The position numbers and the translations under genes are program-made. This document shows positions 1-11,940 of a DNA stretch of 64,000 bases, piece by piece; positions within the stretch are counted from its first letter, which is position 1, and each line of letters begins with the position of its first letter. Source of the DNA: Palaeococcus pacificus DY20341 (GTDB lineage: Archaea > Methanobacteriota_B > Thermococci > Thermococcales > Thermococcaceae). Under the pieces are notes generated by a model. That model worked only from the letters and a program-made list of their open reading frames with translations, ran no database searches and had not been told where the DNA came from. The stretch lies in NCBI RefSeq assembly GCF_000725425.1, contig NZ_CP006019.1:1524480-1588479 (forward strand). The letters run 5' to 3'.

Positions 1-2640
<2,640 letters not shown>

Positions 2641-2758
2641 ACTATGGAGGCTGGGCAGTTTTTTGGGTTAGTCTGCCTGTGCACGGCCCTCATCGCGGGA
2701 GTTATTCACTCCCTCAGACCCTTCACCCCCGAGCTCTGCTCGGGAGTTGCACTCTTCG

Positions 2759-2835
2759 TGGTGGACCGGCCGGGATTTGAACCCGGGGCCTCCGGCTTGC
2801 AAAGCCGGCGCTCTCCCAGGCTGAGCTACCGGCCC
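2759..2835 (-). tRNA. tRNA-Ala (anticodon TGC)
   Basis: The complement folds as a cloverleaf. The acceptor strand GGGCCGG (2829-2835) pairs with CCGGTCC. The anticodon loop contains CTTTGCAAG with anticodon TGC, the T arm has GGTTCAAATCC, and CCA is encoded at the 3' end (2759-2761). It lies in the 16S-23S spacer, the usual place for tRNA-Ala in euryarchaeal rRNA operons, and must be co-transcribed with both rRNAs. Confidence 0.97.
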
Positions 2836-2841
2836 ACGATT

Positions 2842-2875
2842 GACAGGCCCAACACCCCTATAACCCCCCGGACGG
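2842..2875 (-). repeat. 16S processing stem, 3' arm (bulge-helix-bulge)
   Basis: This segment between the 16S 3' end and tRNA-Ala is complementary to 4393-4426 upstream of 16S. In the transcript a 17-bp outer helix (2842-2858 with 4410-4426) is followed by a 4-bp AACC/GGTT helix (2862-2865 with 4406-4409) and a 10-bp inner helix (2866-2875 with 4393-4402). Two 3-nt bulges (2859-2861 and 4403-4405) sit on opposite strands. That is the canonical bulge-helix-bulge cut by the archaeal tRNA-splicing endonuclease during pre-16S excision. Confidence 0.9.
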
Positions 2876-2887
2876 ATTTCCTGCGTT

Positions 2888-4361
<1,474 letters not shown>

Positions 4362-4392
4362 TGGGAGTCGGCCGCGATGTGAAAATCGCATT

Positions 4393-4426
4393 CCGTCCGG
4401 GGTTTGGTTGGGGTGTTGGGCCTGTC
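4393..4426 (-). repeat. 16S processing stem, 5' arm (bulge-helix-bulge)
   Basis: This is the upstream partner of 2842-2875. It begins about 30 nt before the 16S 5' end and pairs with the 3' arm over 17 + 4 + 10 bp. The plus-strand TTT at 4403-4405 is an AAA bulge in the RNA, and GGTT at 4406-4409 forms the 4-bp central helix. See the 3' arm for geometry. Confidence 0.9.
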
Positions 4427-4891
4427 TTACTCCCGAGGGTTCCCCCGGTTGGGGTTTTCCTCGAGAGCGCATTGTGTTGTGCCCTTGGTTGGAGGGCGGG
4501 GTTCATTGTGAGGGCTTTGCCCTCGCTCCCCTCGACGCCGCCGTCTTGGCACCAGGGCTTTGGGCCCCCTGTTCGGGGGCTCCACCCAATAACCCCCAAC
4601 CCCCACAATACAAAATAATTGCAAAAAGAAAACATAATTGCAAAAATCACTCAAAATCCATAAACAAAATATCAATTTTTAACATAAAAACAGCAAGATA
4701 AATTGGAGCCCCAAACTCAAAGAATGGGCGTTCAATATGCCCTCAGCATCTCATGTCAATATCCAATATTAACACTAAAAACGCAAAATATGTATATATT
4801 AGCACAAGTCTTGCTGTAAATTCGTTCAAAAAACTCTTTTAAGCCTACTTAAACTCTTAGGTGTTCCAAAAAAAATGATGAGGTGATAGCA
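4427..4891. promoter_or_regulatory. rRNA leader and promoter region; divergent promoter for the PQ-loop gene
   Basis: This is a non-coding divergent region. The part adjoining 16S (to about 4605) is G+C-rich transcribed leader. It switches abruptly to A+T-rich DNA at 4606-4810, where the rRNA promoter probably lies, although no textbook BRE/TATA stands out. A 13-bp direct repeat, ATAATTGCAAAAA at 4615-4627 and 4634-4646 (19-bp period), may mark a tandem promoter or factor site. On the plus strand, ACTTAAACT near 4847-4855 is a plausible TATA element for the gene at 4892, and GAGGTGAT at 4880-4887 is its ribosome binding site. Confidence 0.5.
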
Positions 4892-5140
4892 ATGAACGGT
4901 ACATGGATAGGGCTCTTGGGCATGATACTCCTCGTGAGCTCTTGGGTTCCACAGACCATCGAGACAATAAAACAAAAAAAGTGCCCCCTAAATTTTAGGT
5001 TCGTCTTAATCTACGTTACAGCATCCTCCCTATTGACGATATACTCCTACTTCATAGGAGATTGGGTGTTTTTAACCCTCAATGGCCTAGCTGCTTTACA
5101 AAGTGCTGTAAATCTTTATGTAAAGCTTCGCTATGAGTAA
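4892..5140 (+). CDS. PQ-loop (SemiSWEET-like) three-helix membrane protein
   Basis: This is an 82-residue protein with three hydrophobic helices. The first carries SSWVPQTIETIKQKK, a classic PQ-loop motif (Pro-Gln near the end of helix 1), and the last ends in LNGLAALQSAVNLYVK, as in SemiSWEET and lipid-A-biosynthesis N-terminal-like half-transporters. Such single three-helix units act as dimers. Sugar transport is known for some, but the substrate here is not deducible. I use ATG 4892 because the GTG at 4883 is inside the ribosome binding site GAGGTGAT, which stands 4 nt before the ATG. The stop codon abuts the stop codon of the convergent DUF257 gene. Confidence 0.8.
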   Translation: MNGTWIGLLGMILLVSSWVPQTIETIKQKKCPLNFRFVLIYVTASSLLTIYSYFIGDWVFLTLNGLAALQSAVNLYVKLRYE

Positions 5141-5785
5141 TTAATCCACCCGAATGTCTCTCCCGCACATTTCTATTTTTGGGGACTTCGTAACTTTTAG
5201 AATCCACCCTTCCTCACTCTTTTCAACTTCTAAAACTGTGCTCGCTAGATCTTTTATAGTAGGCATTGCTACGGGTATTTCCTTTATTAAATCTCTATTT
5301 AGAAAATAAATAGCAGTACGTTTTTTGTTACCTATAAACTCCCGCAATGTCAACAAAACTCTATCCACATCCTCAGGAACAGCAGAATAAAATGCTAAGA
5401 GTTTATCGAAGCCTAAAATTATGTTAAACGCAAAATCAATATTTTCCATAACTTTATTAAACGCCTCATTATGATGGCGCAGATGAATGTTTACATCTAT
5501 ATCTAGAGGAATTCTCAAAAAGACTTTTCCGGCACTTGAGAAACCTCCAATTTTTAAAACGAGGGCATCTTCAAGAGGGGATGCATCAATCCCAAAGTAG
5601 TCCATGTTGGTTTTGTATACATGGAGCATGTCAAGAATATCCTCAATTACTATTGGAAAGTTCATTTCTTTAGAATATCTTAACAATGCTTCAAATGTAT
5701 TGTAAACAGCAGATATAGGGGGATAGAATACCACAACAGTCTCTCCAGGTTCAAGTTGCTTGAAAATCTCAAAAAGCTTTCTCAT
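5141..5785 (-). CDS. DUF257 family protein (copy 1)
   Basis: This 214-residue soluble protein belongs to DUF257, a family I know essentially only from Pyrococcus and Thermococcus. It shares with the upstream gene the opening pattern PGETVVVFYPP, a VIEDILDMLHVYK segment, a KIGG turn, an R-H-x-H region and the late GNKKRTAIYFLNRDLIKE segment. There are no signal peptide or membrane helices. The ATG overlaps the upstream stop by 4 nt and has GGGGTGG as ribosome binding site, so the two genes are translationally coupled. The function is unknown. The acidic DD/ED motifs and alternating strands could suit an alpha/beta nucleotide-binding fold, which is inference only. Confidence 0.8.
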   Translation of the reverse strand: MRKLFEIFKQLEPGETVVVFYPPISAVYNTFEALLRYSKEMNFPIVIEDILDMLHVYKTNMDYFGIDASPLEDALVLKIGGFSSAGKVFLRIPLDIDVNIHLRHHNEAFNKVMENIDFAFNIILGFDKLLAFYSAVPEDVDRVLLTLREFIGNKKRTAIYFLNRDLIKEIPVAMPTIKDLASTVLEVEKSEEGWILKVTKSPKIEMCGRDIRVD

Positions 5786-6483
5786 GACTTTCCACCCCGT
5801 AGGTAGTTAATTATATTATTCATATCGACTTTAAACCTCCTTCCGTCTAGCTGGGGAACAGGACTCTTTATGAAATTGATAGTTTCCCATCCATTTTTCT
5901 CCTCAAGCCTAACAACGCTTGTTGAGGTTTCCTCCAGAATTGATAAGGCCATTGAACACTCCTTCAAAAGTTCCACATTAACTAAGTACACAGCGATTCT
6001 TTTCTTGTTTCCTAAATAGTGTGCTCTATGTGCCAAAAAAAGAAATCTATCATATGGAGTTTTGGTCATTAAAAGTCTCCTTTCAAATCCCAAAACAATA
6101 TCTACAAAGAATTCTCCTCCTTCTAACACTTTACTAAAACTCTTCCTGTACATCTCTCGATGCACATAGAAATCACTAGCGAATTCGATACTCGAGACAA
6201 CATTACCTATCTTTCTATGCCCCCCAATTTTGATGACAGAAACTTTTTCATCATCCAGAAAATCCGTATTAAAACCTCCCATCTCCAGTTGGACCTTATA
6301 AAAATATAGTGTGTCTAATATGTCATCGATTATTATGTAGTTACCATTTTCAAGCGCGATTTTACTTATAAAATAAAACGCAATATGCGGCCATGTAGAG
6401 GGAGAATATTCCACCAAAATTGTTTCTCCAGGCACAACTTTCATTAAATGGTCCCTCAGTGTGGATAATGTGACGTAACTCAT
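5782..6483 (-). CDS. DUF257 family protein (copy 2)
   Basis: This 233-residue paralogue of the downstream DUF257 gene has the same order of conserved blocks: PGETILVEYSP, IIIDDILDTLYFYK, IKIGGHRKIG and GNKKRIAVYLVNVELLKE. It is the first gene of a two-gene operon. The ribosome binding site GGGGGGAG precedes the ATG, and a TATA-like TTTATAAAATTT lies at about 6533-6545 on the minus strand. The pair looks like a tandem duplication that has diverged. Function unknown. Confidence 0.8.
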   Translation of the reverse strand: MSYVTLSTLRDHLMKVVPGETILVEYSPSTWPHIAFYFISKIALENGNYIIIDDILDTLYFYKVQLEMGGFNTDFLDDEKVSVIKIGGHRKIGNVVSSIEFASDFYVHREMYRKSFSKVLEGGEFFVDIVLGFERRLLMTKTPYDRFLFLAHRAHYLGNKKRIAVYLVNVELLKECSMALSILEETSTSVVRLEEKNGWETINFIKSPVPQLDGRRFKVDMNNIINYLRGGKS

Positions 6484-6594
6484 TTAACTCCCCCCGTTTA
6501 TAACAAAAATATACATATTAGTACGTAGTTTAAATTTTATAAACATTATTGTGACTTTTATTCGGAATTCCAAATAATAAAAAGATAAAAAAGT

Positions 6595-7140
6595 TCATTT
6601 TCTCTCATAAAGCCCAATGAGTTCCCCTTTTTGGATAACATGACCTTCCATGGCTTTTTCCAATTCGCTTTTAGTGGCTCCAGAGCTTAAATCAAGCTTT
6701 GTGTCTAATACATAAACTTTGAAGTGGTAGTGGTGAATACCATGCCCCCTAGGAGGACAAGGCCCATTGTAGCCTATTCTTCCAAAGTCGTTTCTTCCCT
6801 GCACAACCTCAATGGGAGAGCTTAATTCCCTCAGCTTAGGAATTCCTTCTGGAATTTCTTCCATTGGAGGTATATTCCAAGCCACCCAGTGAACAAAAGT
6901 CCCAATAGGTGCGTCTGGGTCATCGACGATTATTGCTATACTCACAGCATCTTTGCTTAAACCTTCAAGCTTTAGCGGAGGACTTACATCGGCCCCTTCG
7001 CATGTATACTTTACGGGAATAACGTCGCCCTCTTTAAACACAGAGCTAACCTTCAGCTCCATAACATCCACCTCCTTTTGTGTACACCCCACTGCAAAGA
7101 CAACCAAGATTAACAAAATTAAAACCAAAACCCCTTTCAT
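6595..7140 (-). CDS. PEBP-family (YbhB/YbcL-like) lipoprotein
   Basis: This 181-residue protein belongs to the phosphatidylethanolamine-binding protein/Raf kinase inhibitor family. After a hydrophobic signal segment ending in the lipobox AVGC (Cys19), it shows the family blocks YTCEGADVSPPL, DDPDAP..FVHWVAWNIPP, GRIGYNGPCPPRGHGIHHYHF and YVLDTKLDL. It is probably anchored to the outer face of the membrane through Cys19. The ligand is unknown, although family members bind phospholipid headgroups or anions in the DPDAP/GPCPP pocket. It is a single gene with its own upstream region, divergent from the dehydrogenase gene at 7241. Confidence 0.88.
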   Translation of the reverse strand: MKGVLVLILLILVVFAVGCTQKEVDVMELKVSSVFKEGDVIPVKYTCEGADVSPPLKLEGLSKDAVSIAIIVDDPDAPIGTFVHWVAWNIPPMEEIPEGIPKLRELSSPIEVVQGRNDFGRIGYNGPCPPRGHGIHHYHFKVYVLDTKLDLSSGATKSELEKAMEGHVIQKGELIGLYERK

Positions 7141-7240
7141 GGTTAAGCTTTAGCTTTTAAAACGTAAAAATATTTTGGTTCATATATTGCGTTAGGCAAA
7201 TTTTTTAACGCTCAAGTTTTATAATTGTGTGGTGGTTTTC

Positions 7241-7963
7241 ATGGAGCTTAAGGGAAAAGTAGCTCTTGTGACGGGAGCCTCAAGAGGAATTGGGAGGGCA
7301 ATAGCAGTTGCATTAGCCCAAAAAGGAGCAAACGTTGCTATAAACTATGCTCATGATGAAGAAGGTGCAAAGATGACAGGAGAGCTATGTAAAGCCTATG
7401 GAGTTGAGGTGCTCTTAGTTAAGGCCGATGTCAGCAAGAGGGAGGAAGTGAGGGGAATGGTAAGCAACATACTCGAAAAGTTCGGTAGAATAGACATTCT
7501 AGTTAACAATGCGGGAATCCTAGGAAAAAACATAAACCCCCTAGAAATAACGGATGAAGACTGGGACAGAGTTTTAAGCGTTAATTTAAAAGGTGCGTTT
7601 ATAGTAACCCAAGAAGTGCTCAAACACATGAAAAAGGGCAAAATCGTCAACATAGCCTCAATAGCAGGCAAAGACGGCGGGACAGTTGGGGCACACTACG
7701 CTGCCTCAAAAGGAGGGCTAATTGCGCTGACGTTCAACTTAGCTAGACATTTAGCGCCAGACATTCTCGTAAATGCAGTAGCACCTGGGCCAGTTGATAC
7801 GGACTTAATAAGTCCAAAAATTAAGGAGAAGCTTAGAAAACTATCTCTAACTGAGAAAATAGCTAAACCAGAGGAAATCGCCCATGCTGTCATCTTCCTC
7901 CTAGAAAACGACCATATAACGGGAGAACTAATCGATGTAAACGGCGGAAGATTGATGGACTAA
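7241..7963 (+). CDS. Short-chain dehydrogenase/reductase (FabG-like)
   Basis: This 240-residue classical SDR has the cofactor motif VTGASRGIGRAIA near the N-terminus, the structural motif NNAG, a catalytic Ser in the IVNIASIAG segment, and the YAASKGG catalytic Tyr/Lys pair. It ends with the usual ITGELIDVNGG block. The substrate is not predictable, and 3-oxoacyl carrier reductase is only the closest generic label. The start at ATG 7241 is favoured because GGTGGT (7231-7236) is the ribosome binding site, while the GTG at 7229 overlaps it. It converges on pyruvate kinase with a shared terminator. Confidence 0.88.
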   Translation: MELKGKVALVTGASRGIGRAIAVALAQKGANVAINYAHDEEGAKMTGELCKAYGVEVLLVKADVSKREEVRGMVSNILEKFGRIDILVNNAGILGKNINPLEITDEDWDRVLSVNLKGAFIVTQEVLKHMKKGKIVNIASIAGKDGGTVGAHYAASKGGLIALTFNLARHLAPDILVNAVAPGPVDTDLISPKIKEKLRKLSLTEKIAKPEEIAHAVIFLLENDHITGELIDVNGGRLMD

Positions 7964-7964
7964 A

Positions 7965-8039
7965 GAGCTTTTATTCTTTTATTTTTCGTGTAGAAGATTA
8001 AAAGAGCCGCATAACGAAAACAAAAAAGAATAAAAGCTC
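7965..8039. terminator. Bidirectional terminator between convergent SDR and pyk genes
   Basis: A perfect 16-bp inverted repeat, GAGCTTTTATTCTTTT at 7965-7980 and its complement at 8024-8039, spans the gap between the two genes. Its outer ends touch both stop codons (7961-7963 and 8038-8040). Each strand therefore offers T-rich runs just after the stop, as expected for archaeal intrinsic termination, and the hairpin could terminate transcription from both sides. Confidence 0.7.
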
Positions 8040-9462
8040 AGGCCAAAGTGAATATCTTCATAGAGTTTGTTCCAACTTGCTTTTCAAGCTTTATCTCTTC
8101 AGTTAGCAAAACCGTGTCTCCACTTTTGGCCAAGTTGTGCTCCTTCACGAATCTCAGGATATTTCTGTCGTTCCTTTCTTCCATGTAGAATGGATAAACT
8201 CCATAGGAGAACATTAGTGTATTGCATACCCTCTTGTTGTCTGTAAATGCCAATATCCACTGCTTCGGTTTAAAGCGCGAAATCCTTCTAGCCGTTGCAC
8301 CGCTCCTCGTTTGAGCTAAAATATATTTGATCCTGAGCGTCCTTATAGCTTCCATTATGCTCAATGAGATAGCATCGACAACTTTCATCTTATGTGGATG
8401 CTGCCTTAAATAGCTCAAAACTTTGTTCTCTCCTAGTGAATTCCTATAGAACTCCACCACTTTTGCAATCCTTGCCATAGTCTTTACAGCCTCCACAGGA
8501 TACGCTCCAACCGCTGTCTCTTCTGAGAGCATAACTGCATCAGTTCCATCTAAAATCGCGTTTGCCACATCCGTCGCTTCTGCCCTAGTGGGTCTTATAT
8601 CTGAGGTCATTGACTCTAACATTTGCGTGGCAGTAATAACGGGTTTTCCCACTAGATTGGCCTTAAATATGAGCTTCTTCTGTATTATCGGGAGCTCCTC
8701 TATAGGCATCTCAACCCCCAAGTCTCCTCTAGCAACCATTATTCCATCCGCTACTTCTAAAATTTCGTTAATGTTCCTGACAGCTTCAGGCCTTTCTATC
8801 TTAGCTATTACAAATATATCCTTTCCTCTTTCTTTAACAAACTCCTTGACCTTTAAAACATCTCTAGCGCTTCTAACGAACGAAATACCGACTGCATCAA
8901 CATCGTGATCTAAAAGGAACTCCAAAATTTCGAAGTCTCTCTTTGTTGGGGTTTCTATTGGAATGTCCGCCTTTGGAATGTTTATACCCTTATGTGACGA
9001 CAGAACTCCTCCGACAATAACCCTACACTTTATGTCGCTTCCTTGAACGTCCTCAACCTTAAGCTTAATGAAACCGTCGTTCAGGTAGAGCTCATCCCCT
9101 TTGGAAAGGGCCTCTGGAAGGCGCTTAAACTCAACGGGAATAACTTCTTCATTTCCTCTAATATCACTCGTGGTTAAAACTATATCTTTTCCCTTCTCCA
9201 GAGTTATAGGCTCTTTTTCAAGCTCACCTATCCTAAGTTTCGGCCCAGGCAAATCACCTAAAATAGCTACTCTCCTATTCAGCTTCTCAGATATCTCACG
9301 CACAAGCTTAATTTTTCTCTCATGCTCCTCAAAGCTCCCATGGGCAAAATTTATCCTCGCAATGTTGAGGCCATATTTTATAAGCTCCTCCAGAACTTCC
9401 TTGGAGTCCGAAGAAGGCCCTATTGTTCCTACTATCTTCGTCATTTGGGATGGAAGTTTCAT
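8038..9462 (-). CDS. pyk: Pyruvate kinase
   Basis: This 474-residue enzyme converts phosphoenolpyruvate and ADP to pyruvate and ATP at the end of the modified Embden-Meyerhof pathway. The N-terminus TKIVGTIGPSSDS, the metal/PEP-site block VARGDLGVEMP, and the signature MLESMTSDIRPTRAEATDVANAI region are all intact, and the regulatory C-terminal domain is complete. The length is normal. The ribosome binding site GAGGTGAGAGC stands directly before the ATG, and a TATA element (GGTTATAAG) lies about 45 nt upstream on the minus strand. Confidence 0.97.
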   Translation of the reverse strand: MKLPSQMTKIVGTIGPSSDSKEVLEELIKYGLNIARINFAHGSFEEHERKIKLVREISEKLNRRVAILGDLPGPKLRIGELEKEPITLEKGKDIVLTTSDIRGNEEVIPVEFKRLPEALSKGDELYLNDGFIKLKVEDVQGSDIKCRVIVGGVLSSHKGINIPKADIPIETPTKRDFEILEFLLDHDVDAVGISFVRSARDVLKVKEFVKERGKDIFVIAKIERPEAVRNINEILEVADGIMVARGDLGVEMPIEELPIIQKKLIFKANLVGKPVITATQMLESMTSDIRPTRAEATDVANAILDGTDAVMLSEETAVGAYPVEAVKTMARIAKVVEFYRNSLGENKVLSYLRQHPHKMKVVDAISLSIMEAIRTLRIKYILAQTRSGATARRISRFKPKQWILAFTDNKRVCNTLMFSYGVYPFYMEERNDRNILRFVKEHNLAKSGDTVLLTEEIKLEKQVGTNSMKIFTLA

Positions 9463-9519
9463 GCTCTCACCTCTTTTAAAATGAACAATTCAAAACTTAT
9501 AACCATTACCACAAAGCCG

Positions 9520-9984
9520 TCAGCTGGCTATACGAATACCCAAACTTGGGAGCAACGTTATTGCCATACTCAATAAACCACCGATTATTAAGGCCGGTAT
9601 CGTCTTCTTTTTGTTCATCCCAAATATATAAGCAGCTAAACTTCCCGTCCAAACCCCAGTTCCCGGTAGAGGAACCGCAACGAAGAGTATCAAACCCAAG
9701 AAGCCCCACTTTTCAACATAAGGATGGGCCTTTTTTCTAACGCGCTCAACGTACCTCAAGTACATCTCAGCGAGCTTCCTTAAAAAAGTGTCCTCCAGCT
9801 TCAGCATAACCCAATCGATGAGAGGCAGAACAATAGGGAGCACTATAGATAAGAGCAAAACCCCAAGAGCCGCCGCTAATAACGTTTCCCGAACGGAATA
9901 TCCTTTCCCAATCCCGTAAACTATCGCATAGCGACCCTCAAACGTTGGAACCAGTGAAAGCAAAAACACATCAAACAGACCCAC
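9520..9984 (-). CDS. Small multidrug export-type membrane protein (COG2426)
   Basis: This is a membrane protein of about 154 residues with a short re-entrant N-terminal segment (SLVPTFEGRYAIVYGIGKG) and hydrophobic helices separated by a basic loop (YVERVRKKAHPYVEKWG). The C-terminal half carries VPLPGTGVWTGSLAAYIFG, typical of the COG2426 'small multidrug export' family, whose transport role is not established. I prefer GTG 9984, preceded by AGGTGG, over the ATG at 10008. The likely TATA box (TTTTTAAG, about 10018-10025) is too close to 10008 for that codon to be transcribed. It is a monocistronic gene between pyk and the glycerol operon. Confidence 0.75.
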   Translation of the reverse strand: MGLFDVFLLSLVPTFEGRYAIVYGIGKGYSVRETLLAAALGVLLLSIVLPIVLPLIDWVMLKLEDTFLRKLAEMYLRYVERVRKKAHPYVEKWGFLGLILFVAVPLPGTGVWTGSLAAYIFGMNKKKTIPALIIGGLLSMAITLLPSLGIRIAS

Positions 9985-10060
9985 GCACTCCACCTTTACT
10001 TTCTTCAAACACTCGACTTAAAAATGCTTTGCTGTTTTCGATGAAGAGCAGACCTGCAGG

Positions 10061-11569
10061 CTAGCTCATTTCAATAAGCTTTGTTATCCTCCTTTTCCAT
10101 TCTTCTTTGAGATTTTTATTTTCTCTCCTTGGAGCGAATTTTCCATCGAACATGGGCTGCTCCCAGGCAGTTATAACATCTTTCTTTTCATAAACCGCTT
10201 TTGCAAGCATGTACGCCCCATAAGCGGAGCCATTGAGATATATTGGCCTCAATATTTCCTTCCCGGAAAAATCCGCAATCAGCTGAAGGAGCTCATCACT
10301 CTTTGAGAGACCTCCATCGGCCACAATTGTACTCAATCGTATTCCGGAAATATTTTCTATGAACTCTATTATTTCCCCACAGCGCATTGCTATTCCCGTT
10401 ATCAGCCCCCTAATTATATCTTCCCTTTTCGTTCCTCTCGTTATTCCAAAAATAGCTCCCTTCACTTCAGGTTTGATGTGGGGCGTCCCCAACCCAGAGA
10501 GAGCAGGAATGAAAATTACTTCTTCGCCTTTGTGATCAAAGGCTTTTGAAATTTCTGAATAATCCCCCATTAAGCCAACACTAATGAGCCAGTCCACAGC
10601 CGAACCCGAAGTGAAGACGGAGCCCTCGAGGAGGTAGAGAGTTTTATTCCTAGTTCCTAAAGCCACCATAGGATATAGACCTCTATTCCCAGGATAGGGT
10701 CTCTCACCAACGTTTAGATCTATGAATGTCCCCGTACCGTTCGTCATTTTCGCAGTCCCTTTGGAGACGCCCGCCATATAAAGAGAAGCCTGCTGGTCAG
10801 CTATCGTAGTTAGAAGGGGCACATCATAGTCCTTTACTTCTCCGATAGGGGAGTCATTAGGGACAAAGCGTGGAAGAATGCTCCTTGGAATTCCAACGAT
10901 TTTCATTATATTGTCGCTCCACTTTAGGTAGAAGGGATCAAAAATACCCGTAGCACTTGCATTAGTGTAATCAGTCACGTGTTTTCCTGTTAAATTCCAA
11001 ACTATCCATGAATCAAGCGTGCCGAAGAATGCCTCTTTTCTTTGAACGGCACTTTTAACGCCCTCAACGTTGTCCATGAGCCAGCGAATATGCATTGAAG
11101 AGTGCGTTGTCCCAAAGCTTATATAAGCCAATGTGACGAGGTAGGCACCTTTCTTTGTGCGTTTTATGAAGGGGAGAGGCTTTGAGAGGAGTCTAAGGGT
11201 TTTTCCAAGAGCGTTTCCCAATCTTACCATGAACTGAGAAGAAAACTGCTCAACGAGCTCGTTCGTTCTCGTGTCCTGCCAGGTTATCATATTATAAAGG
11301 GGTTCTCCACTCCCTCTATCCCAGAGAATAGTAGAGCTCCTTTGATTCGTCAAAACCAATCCCAAAGGCTTTCCATACTTTCCTTCAACCTTTCCTATAA
11401 GCCTGTAGATTATCTCAATTACTTCTATGGGATCTTCCTCTACCCAGCCATGCTGAGGGTAGAGCATCTTAGGCTTTTCCTCAAGGCTCTCCAAGAGGTT
11501 TCCTTCCTTTGAAAACGCCAAAGCTTTAACATTTGTTGTGCCAACATCCAAGACCAAAAAATAGCTCAT
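10061..11569 (-). CDS. FGGY carbohydrate kinase, glycerol-kinase-like
   Basis: This 502-residue FGGY kinase has the actin-like ATPase opening LDVGTTNVKALAF, a substrate-domain block TNQRSSTILWDR and ITWQDTR, and the ATP-domain motifs TNGTGTFIDLNVG and VADGGLSKSDELLQ. It is somewhat divergent from bacterial GlpK, but TNQRSS and WQDTR match the glycerol-binding regions. It is the last gene of the operon with GlpA- and GlpC-like proteins, which supports a role in phosphorylating glycerol to glycerol-3-phosphate. The ATG overlaps the preceding stop by 4 nt. Another sugar as substrate is possible. Confidence 0.85.
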   Translation of the reverse strand: MSYFLVLDVGTTNVKALAFSKEGNLLESLEEKPKMLYPQHGWVEEDPIEVIEIIYRLIGKVEGKYGKPLGLVLTNQRSSTILWDRGSGEPLYNMITWQDTRTNELVEQFSSQFMVRLGNALGKTLRLLSKPLPFIKRTKKGAYLVTLAYISFGTTHSSMHIRWLMDNVEGVKSAVQRKEAFFGTLDSWIVWNLTGKHVTDYTNASATGIFDPFYLKWSDNIMKIVGIPRSILPRFVPNDSPIGEVKDYDVPLLTTIADQQASLYMAGVSKGTAKMTNGTGTFIDLNVGERPYPGNRGLYPMVALGTRNKTLYLLEGSVFTSGSAVDWLISVGLMGDYSEISKAFDHKGEEVIFIPALSGLGTPHIKPEVKGAIFGITRGTKREDIIRGLITGIAMRCGEIIEFIENISGIRLSTIVADGGLSKSDELLQLIADFSGKEILRPIYLNGSAYGAYMLAKAVYEKKDVITAWEQPMFDGKFAPRRENKNLKEEWKRRITKLIEMS

Positions 11570-11940
11570 TCCCCAACACGCTCCATATCCCTTTCCGCAA
11601 TCACAGGAATTCCAGTGTTTGCAACATCATCTAAAACAACTTGCCCTCTCTTAACAGGCGCTTCAATAACAACGCCCTTTAGAGCTTTAATTACATCCAT
11701 TATCTTATCCTTAGGCACTGGTTCGGCAGTTCTTACAGGCAAACGAGGATACATCGCATTCAAAATTTTAACTGTCGAGGTTACTATTCTCCTCGGATTG
11801 AGAAGCTCTTCCCGCCCGTATTTCTCTCCAAGGGGGCATTCATTTCCCTCTACTTTAATTTCATCATCCTTACGAACAACCTTTAAGCGGCAACCTTTAG
11901 GGCAGCGGATGCATAGAAACTCACGAGCGTCTTGAGACAC
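11566..11940 (-). CDS. DUF1667 protein, Cys-rich partner of the FAD oxidoreductase
   Basis: This 124-residue protein has an N-terminal cysteine cluster (CIRCPKGCRL, then NECPLG) that could bind an Fe-S cluster or zinc, followed by VTSTVKI and PVRTAEPVPK blocks. DUF1667 proteins are usually encoded next to GlpA/GlpB-like dehydrogenases, as here. It starts at a GTG preceded by GGAGGTG, and the gene begins 20 nt inside the upstream oxidoreductase gene. An electron-transfer or assembly role in the glycerol-3-phosphate dehydrogenase complex is inferred from context. Confidence 0.82.
   Translation of the reverse strand: MSQDAREFLCIRCPKGCRLKVVRKDDEIKVEGNECPLGEKYGREELLNPRRIVTSTVKILNAMYPRLPVRTAEPVPKDKIMDVIKALKGVVIEAPVKRGQVVLDDVANTGIPVIAERDMERVGE

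Noticed and set aside
9463-9519. Search for the TGM sugar-regulon motif upstream of pyk
   Set aside because: No TATCAC-N5-GTGATA motif is present near the pyk promoter.
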